Assembly (NCBI GenBank): GCA_021803845.1
Contig: JAJZLA010000072.1
Coordinates: 1 to 7,199 of the forward strand
DNA: 7,199 nucleotides
Direction of reading: 5' to 3'
DNA from: a bacterium
GTDB taxonomy: Bacteria > SZUA-79 > Acidulodesulfobacterales > Acidulodesulfobacteraceae
Each line of letters starts with the position of its first letter. Positions within the stretch are counted from its first letter, which is position 1. The notes below the pieces were generated by a model. That model ran no database searches. It saw only the letters and a list, made by a program, of their open reading frames with translations, and was not told the origin of the DNA. Positions 3,795 through 7,199 of the stretch are shown in pieces. Made by a program: the position numbers and the translations under genes.

Positions 3795-4532
3795 TTATGA
3801 CTGACAAGGTGCCATATAAAATCCTTCTATGTTGTCGTTTGCGGATATGACCATATAATAAGCATAACTGTCTTCTACCGAACCGTTTGTATAGACATAA
3901 TCTATATTGCCTATTTGTTCGGTATATTCATTAACAGGTACGTCCGTTGTAGGCGCAACATAATTTGGATTGGTCGTTGCTGAATTGTCGCATGTCAGAC
4001 CTGCTGTAAGACCTGCTACCGTGCCTGGACCTGCAACTGTGCCGTTTTTATAAACAAGCCACCATGAATTGCCGGGGGTTGTTGTCGAAGGAACGGTCGG
4101 AGCAGTCGTTACAATATTGTAAGATGTGCCTGAACCTGCCGGAGAGCCTGTCGCAGGCGTCGAATAATTCGGCAATAGCAAAAACGGATTTGCGTAAGGA
4201 TTCGTGCCTGCTGCATTAGCAGTCGGCAAGGTGGGTTCAAATGTCACCTTACCGCTTTTTGTTGCGCTAAATCCTGTAATAGCCACATAATCCGATAAAT
4301 CGTTATTCACCAAATTTTTTGACATCTGCGTGGTTACCCCTTCCCCCAGCGACCCTACTATGCCCTGAGAAGCCGCCTTGTTTGCCGAGCCGGTCAAATT
4401 TACGAACTTAGGCAGGACAACCGCCGCCAGAATACCGATTAACAGAATGACCATAACGAGTTCTATAAGGGTGAACGCGCCGTTATCCGCAATAATTTTT
4501 TTTGCGGTTAAAATTTTTCTTTCTCTATCCAT
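3795..4532 (-). CDS. MshA-like type IV pilin, probable major subunit
   Basis: A 245-residue prepilin starting at ATG 4532, chosen over TTG 4544 because GGAGG lies 5 bases before it and overlaps the TTG frame. The leader has 19 residues and several Lys/Arg. The cleavage motif is NGA^FTLIELVMV, with Glu5 but Ala rather than Gly at -1. The hydrophobic helix ends at ILAAVVLPKF, followed by VNLTGSANKAASQGIVGSLG, a close match in style to MshA/MshB (PKFxNL then an A/Q/G-rich helix). The head is rich in Gly, Thr, Pro and Ser. Two cysteines (residues 181 and 243) could close the C-terminal disulfide loop usual in pilins. MshA is about 170-180 residues, so this is long. A consensus promoter, the strongest ribosome site of the window and a private terminator fit a highly expressed major pilin of the fibre. 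GspG is less likely because the GspG calcium-binding C-terminus is not apparent. Confidence 0.85.
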   Translation of the reverse strand: MDRERKILTAKKIIADNGAFTLIELVMVILLIGILAAVVLPKFVNLTGSANKAASQGIVGSLGEGVTTQMSKNLVNNDLSDYVAITGFSATKSGKVTFEPTLPTANAAGTNPYANPFLLLPNYSTPATGSPAGSGTSYNIVTTAPTVPSTTTPGNSWWLVYKNGTVAGPGTVAGLTAGLTCDNSATTNPNYVAPTTDVPVNEYTEQIGNIDYVYTNGSVEDSYAYYMVISANDNIEGFYMAPCQS

Positions 4533-4537
4533 AAAAG

Positions 4538-4542
4538 CCTCC
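4538..4542 (-). promoter_or_regulatory. Strong Shine-Dalgarno site of the MshA-like pilin
   Basis: GGAGG on the minus strand, 5 bases before ATG 4532. It is the best ribosome site in the window and sets the start codon; the TTG at 4544 in the same frame would place the site inside the coding region. Confidence 0.8.
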
Positions 4543-4615
4543 AAAAAATTGTTTAATAAATTCGATATTATACAGTTAATAAATAATAAATAAACGTAAA
4601 ATACCTTTTATTTTT

Positions 4616-4645
4616 ATTATACCGCTTCGATTAAATCCATGTCAA
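4616..4645 (-). promoter_or_regulatory. Consensus sigma70-type promoter of the MshA-like pilin gene
   Basis: On the minus strand, perfect TTGACA (4640-4645) and perfect TATAAT (4616-4621) are separated by 18 bases. Transcription would begin near 4609, giving an untranslated leader of about 77 bases. It lies in the 188-base gap after the MshC-like gene, the longest gap within the right-hand cluster. Confidence 0.85.
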
Positions 4646-4720
4646 TATATTTTTAAATTTTTTATTTTTTATCAATATTATAGAAAAAACAGTTCGAGAA
4701 GGTCGTTTTATCTGTCCCGC

Positions 4721-5326
4721 TTACTGCATCAGATTGCCGTTATAGCTGATTAAACCGGTTTCGGGGTAAATATAAAATGTAAGGGTTGAAGGAAAAACGC
4801 CGAAAGAAACGGATGAGACGGTTGAAGTATTTGGGTTGAAAGTTGCATTAGCATTGGCGCCGCAAACAGTTCCGTTTCCAAAAGTCCCCGGTTCGCCGGA
4901 AGAATTAAAGGCGATATAGTTTGTAGTTAAACCGCCGGTCGTATATGTTATTCCATAATTCAATGAAACATAGAAGTTGTCCGCGACTTGGGCTAATGGA
5001 TTTGTAAGAGGTTCAAGCGCGCTATTGCCCGCCGCCGACGAAGGACAAGCGCAGACGGCGTAACCGGAATAAGAGGTTGCGGAGTTATTGCTTATATTGC
5101 AGGACGGTGAAGAACCGGCTGCGGTAAATACGACGGCGGTATATGTAAAATGGCTCATCGCATAACTTTGGGCATATCTTAAAGCCGATTGCATCTGTCT
5201 TTCGTACATTCCCCTGTCGCTTGAAACGGCGGAATTTAAGCCGATAGTCCCGATAATGGCTAAAATGCCCATAAGTATTATTACCATTACCATTTCCACA
5301 AGCGTAAAAGCGTTATTTTTATTCAT
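4721..5326 (-). CDS. MshC/GspH-like prepilin-type pseudopilin
   Basis: A 201-residue protein with a very short prepilin leader, MNKNNA^FTLVEMVMV. Glu5 is present, and the residue before the cut is Ala, with no Gly anywhere in the leader. The hydrophobic helix runs to GILAIIGTIGL. The following stretch, RQMQSALRYAQSYAMSHFTY, is the MshC/GspH/FimT signature (LRYAQ-x-A). The head contains Cys in SCNISN, VCACPSS and TVCGAN, and ends LTFYIYPETGLISYNGNLMQ, resembling the GspH-type C-terminal strands (I.I...TG.I). It would be a minor tip or priming subunit. It begins 40 bases after the MshP-like stop, so it shares that operon. No clear ribosome site precedes ATG 5326. Confidence 0.8.
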   Translation of the reverse strand: MNKNNAFTLVEMVMVIILMGILAIIGTIGLNSAVSSDRGMYERQMQSALRYAQSYAMSHFTYTAVVFTAAGSSPSCNISNNSATSYSGYAVCACPSSAAGNSALEPLTNPLAQVADNFYVSLNYGITYTTGGLTTNYIAFNSSGEPGTFGNGTVCGANANATFNPNTSTVSSVSFGVFPSTLTFYIYPETGLISYNGNLMQ

Positions 5327-5366
5327 ATTAATATATGAAAATTAAAGTTATAATGGTTATTATTTA

Positions 5367-5924
5367 TTACTGTTGCGAATTTGGCAGTTCGGTTTCGACA
5401 TATATACCGGTGCAATTATTGCCGTTGCCTTTTCCCACCTCCGCCGTAATCTCCCTTTCAGTTCCTCCGGCAAAACCGTTAGATGTTATTATGTAATAAG
5501 TGCATTGCCCTTGTACTGGTAGCTTCCCTTCTACCGCGCAAAACGTCGGCGTAAAATTTACCGACGGGGATAAATCGCCCTGCAAATTGCCTGAGAGATA
5601 TTGGTAAGGCGAATTTACTGTACCGGTGACTCCTGGCGGCAGAACAGGCGTTGCAGGACAGCCTGGCGGCGTAAGGGAAGATGGAAGAAATTGACCGTTA
5701 TTTTCCAGCTCATACATCGTCAATTCCACTCCCGACTTTGCCGCATATTTGGCTTCGGCGCTTAAAAGGTCGGCTCTGGAATTAATACTGCCGCTTGACA
5801 TAAGATAGGCGAAAATAGAGCCGGCGAGACCGAGTACTATTATGATGATAATGGCGAGTATTATGGAAATGCCCTTATCGTTTTTTAACTGCTTTAGCTT
5901 GAAGATATAAGATATTTTCTTCAT
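5367..5924 (-). CDS. MshP/PilX/GspK-like minor pseudopilin lacking Glu5
   Basis: A 185-residue protein with an 18-residue, Lys-rich leader (MKKISYIFKLKQLKNDKG) and a hydrophobic helix ISIILAIIIIIVLGLAG. If cut after Gly18, mature residue 5 is Leu rather than Glu, as in GspK and related minor subunits that sit at the tip. After the helix, LLSAEAKYAAKSGVELTMYEL matches the PilX/MshP pattern (A-x-YAA-x-SGVE). The C-terminal part (CTYYIITSNGFAGGTEREIT) recalls the MshP ending with a C-x-Y-x-I-TS-x-G motif. Length suits MshP better than GspK, which is near 300 residues. Four cysteines are present in the head. It starts 53 bases after the GspF-like stop, so the two are probably co-transcribed. No good Shine-Dalgarno at usual spacing; AGAAGG lies about 22 bases upstream. 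Confidence 0.7.
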   Translation of the reverse strand: MKKISYIFKLKQLKNDKGISIILAIIIIIVLGLAGSIFAYLMSSGSINSRADLLSAEAKYAAKSGVELTMYELENNGQFLPSSLTPPGCPATPVLPPGVTGTVNSPYQYLSGNLQGDLSPSVNFTPTFCAVEGKLPVQGQCTYYIITSNGFAGGTEREITAEVGKGNGNNCTGIYVETELPNSQQ

Positions 5925-5946
5925 TTTTTATTAATTTTATAATTTA

Positions 5947-5986
5947 CCTTCTAACCCTTTTACCCATTTTAACCCTTTTAACCCTT
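5947..5986 (-). repeat. Short tandem repeat AAGGGTTAA across the GspF-like stop codon
   Basis: About four imperfect units of 8-10 bases (AAGGGTTAA, AAGGGTTAAA, ATGGGTAA, AAGGGTTAG, then AAGG). The first unit contains the TAA stop of the GspF-like gene and the last supplies an AGAAGG ribosome-site-like word before the MshP-like gene. Confidence 0.6.
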
Positions 5987-7199
5987 CTTCGCAAAATTTA
6001 TTACGTCTATTATAGGCAGATAAATTGCAAGGGCGAGGAAAAGAACCATACCGAAAATTATCGTAAGAAGAATAGGTTCTATGCTGGCCTGGAGCGTGTT
6101 CAGCTGGCGGTCTAGGTCTTCGTCTAAATAATCGGAAACTTTGGCGAGCATTTCGTCTATGTGTCCGGTTTCTTCGCCCACGCTTACCATCTGAATAACT
6201 ATGCCCGAAAATATTTTGGAGTTTTTGAAACTGTCCGTTATAGACTGCCCTTTGGTTATGTTTTCGTGTATTTCGTCTATTTTAGCGGTAAAGTATTTAT
6301 TGTTTACGGCGTTTCTCATAAGTTCGAAAGCTCTGTTTACCGGAAGGCCGCTCTGGAATAAAAGGCCGAAAATTCTGGTAAACTGGCTCATCATGGATTT
6401 ATAAAATATAGAACCGAATATCGGAATTTTAAGCTTGTTTTTGTCCCACCATAACCGTCCGGAATTTGTATTAAGGTAAAATTTCACGCCGAGAACTAAA
6501 GCTACCGCCGCAATTAAAAATATATACCAATATGCCGTGAAATAATTAGATATCGCGACTAAAATTCTTGTTTCTAAGGGAAGCGGAACGTTAAAACTTT
6601 TATAGAGCATTGAAAATTTCGGTATTACGAATCCGACTAAAATAACCGCCGCTATTATAATTGCGGATATGACTATTTTCGGATAAAAAGTGGCGCTTTT
6701 CACCTTAGTCTTTAAAGCTTCCTGCTTTTCAAGTATAGTAGCCATGCGCATTAAAATATCGTATAAAAGTCCGGTAGTTTCGCCTACGGCCACCATATTG
6801 ACGTAAATTTCGGAAAAAACCTTGGGGTGTTTTGCGAGACTGCTTGAAAGGGTCTGCCCGCCTTCTACGTCTTTTTTTATTTCGGCAAGCACGCCCTTAA
6901 AAGCTTTATTTCTTGAAAATTCCATAAGGGAATCTATGCTTTTGCCGAAAGGAACGCCTGACTGGTAAAGGGTCGCAAGCTGTCTCGAAAAGATTATTAC
7001 GTCTTTTTTTGAAATACCGCCAAATAATGATATATCCGGAAGAAAACCTTCTAACGACAAACCTGCGGCGGACTCTTCAATGCTAATAGGAATAAGCTCA
7101 AGCTTTTCTACCTGCCGTTCGGCGGCTAAAGGAGAAGCCGCCTCTATATTGCCTTTTATAAGTTTTCCGTATTTATCCCTTGCTTTATAAGTATATTGA
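5978..7199 (-). CDS. GspF/PilC/MshG-family inner-membrane platform protein (5' end outside window)
   Basis: The frame continues without a stop to the right edge; the first full codon starts at 7198. That gives 406 visible residues, close to the full family length (about 400-410), so only a few N-terminal residues are missing. A TTG at 7060 is not the start: the residues before it (YTYKARDKYGKLIKG, then LAAERQVEKLELIPI) are the conserved N-terminal region of the family. Two T2SSF domains follow, near residues 68-190 (FSRQLATLYQSGVPF, VAVGETTG) and 272-394 (FTRIFGLLFQSGLPV, VSVGEETG). Three membrane segments lie near 174-195, 219-240 and 375-397. The protein forms the inner-membrane platform that couples the assembly ATPase to pilin insertion. 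It is first in the visible operon. MshG is the likely specific identity given the neighbours; GspF or PilC cannot be excluded. Confidence 0.93.
   Translation of the reverse strand, partial: QYTYKARDKYGKLIKGNIEAASPLAAERQVEKLELIPISIEESAAGLSLEGFLPDISLFGGISKKDVIIFSRQLATLYQSGVPFGKSIDSLMEFSRNKAFKGVLAEIKKDVEGGQTLSSSLAKHPKVFSEIYVNMVAVGETTGLLYDILMRMATILEKQEALKTKVKSATFYPKIVISAIIIAAVILVGFVIPKFSMLYKSFNVPLPLETRILVAISNYFTAYWYIFLIAAVALVLGVKFYLNTNSGRLWWDKNKLKIPIFGSIFYKSMMSQFTRIFGLLFQSGLPVNRAFELMRNAVNNKYFTAKIDEIHENITKGQSITDSFKNSKIFSGIVIQMVSVGEETGHIDEMLAKVSDYLDEDLDRQLNTLQASIEPILLTIIFGMVLFLALAIYLPIIDVINFAKKG

Noticed and set aside
3795..4544. TTG 4544 as start of the MshA-like pilin
   Set aside because: GGAGG is correctly spaced for ATG 4532 and would lie inside the coding region if TTG were used.
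4378..4593. Plus-strand ORF opposite the pilin start
   Set aside because: It is a shadow of the conserved pilin N-terminus on the other strand and has no ribosome site.
6161..6404. Two short plus-strand ORFs inside the GspF-like gene
   Set aside because: Both are antisense shadows of a well-conserved coding region.
5978..7060. GspF-like protein starting at TTG 7060 (360 residues)
   Set aside because: In-frame upstream codons encode the conserved N-terminal region of the family right to the window edge.

Overview
The window is AT-rich bacterial DNA. Its backbone is a minus-strand cluster (read right to left) for a type IV pilus or type II secretion-like machine. In transcription order it holds: a GspF/PilC/MshG-family inner-membrane platform protein (cut by the right window edge), a PilX/GspK/MshP-like minor pseudopilin without Glu5, a GspH/MshC-like pseudopilin, a large MshA-like pilin, and then, beyond an interruption, an MshD/GspI-like and an MshO/GspJ-like pseudopilin, followed by the start of a secreted protein (cut by the left edge). 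The mix of one platform gene and five prepilin-like genes resembles MSHA-type (mannose-sensitive haemagglutinin) pilus loci most closely. This assignment rests on N-terminal and motif resemblance only. Pili of this kind point to a Gram-negative bacterium. Low G+C and a GspF/Msh cluster mixed with decayed genes would fit a Desulfobacterota-like lineage, but the sequence does not settle the taxon.

Region by region: 1-241 is the N-terminus of an exported protein; 264-794 the MshO-like pseudopilin; 816-1296 a cluster of palindromic repeats enclosing a frameshifted GIY-YIG nuclease gene, bounded by a perfect 28-bp inverted repeat; 1303-1842 the MshD-like pseudopilin; 1843-2458 AT-rich DNA with one possible promoter; 2459-2687 a truncated 16S rRNA dimethyladenosine transferase (RsmA/KsgA) fragment on the plus strand; 2703-3107 a membrane-anchored protein built of seven 11-residue coiled-coil repeats; 3223-3297 an imperfect inverted repeat carrying the GTCAGATT word; 3315-3545 a small Rpn-like C-terminal protein with its own dyad-overlapped promoter; 3719-3749 a terminator; 3795-4532 the MshA-like pilin with a consensus sigma70-type promoter; 4721-7199 the MshC-, MshP- and GspF-like genes.

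The pilin genes probably act together. The GspF-like protein is the inner-membrane platform, the 245-residue pilin is the likely major subunit (own strong promoter, best ribosome binding site, own terminator), and the other four would be minor pseudopilins that prime the fibre. The block between the major pilin and the MshD-like gene holds unrelated, partly decayed genes and repeat pieces, and looks like an insertion or rearrangement hotspot that has split one pilus operon in two. The most notable features are the repeat-bounded GIY-YIG unit, the half copy of the same repeat at the RsmA breakpoint, the dispersed GTCAGATT elements, and two prepilins with Ala in place of the usual Gly before the cleavage site.
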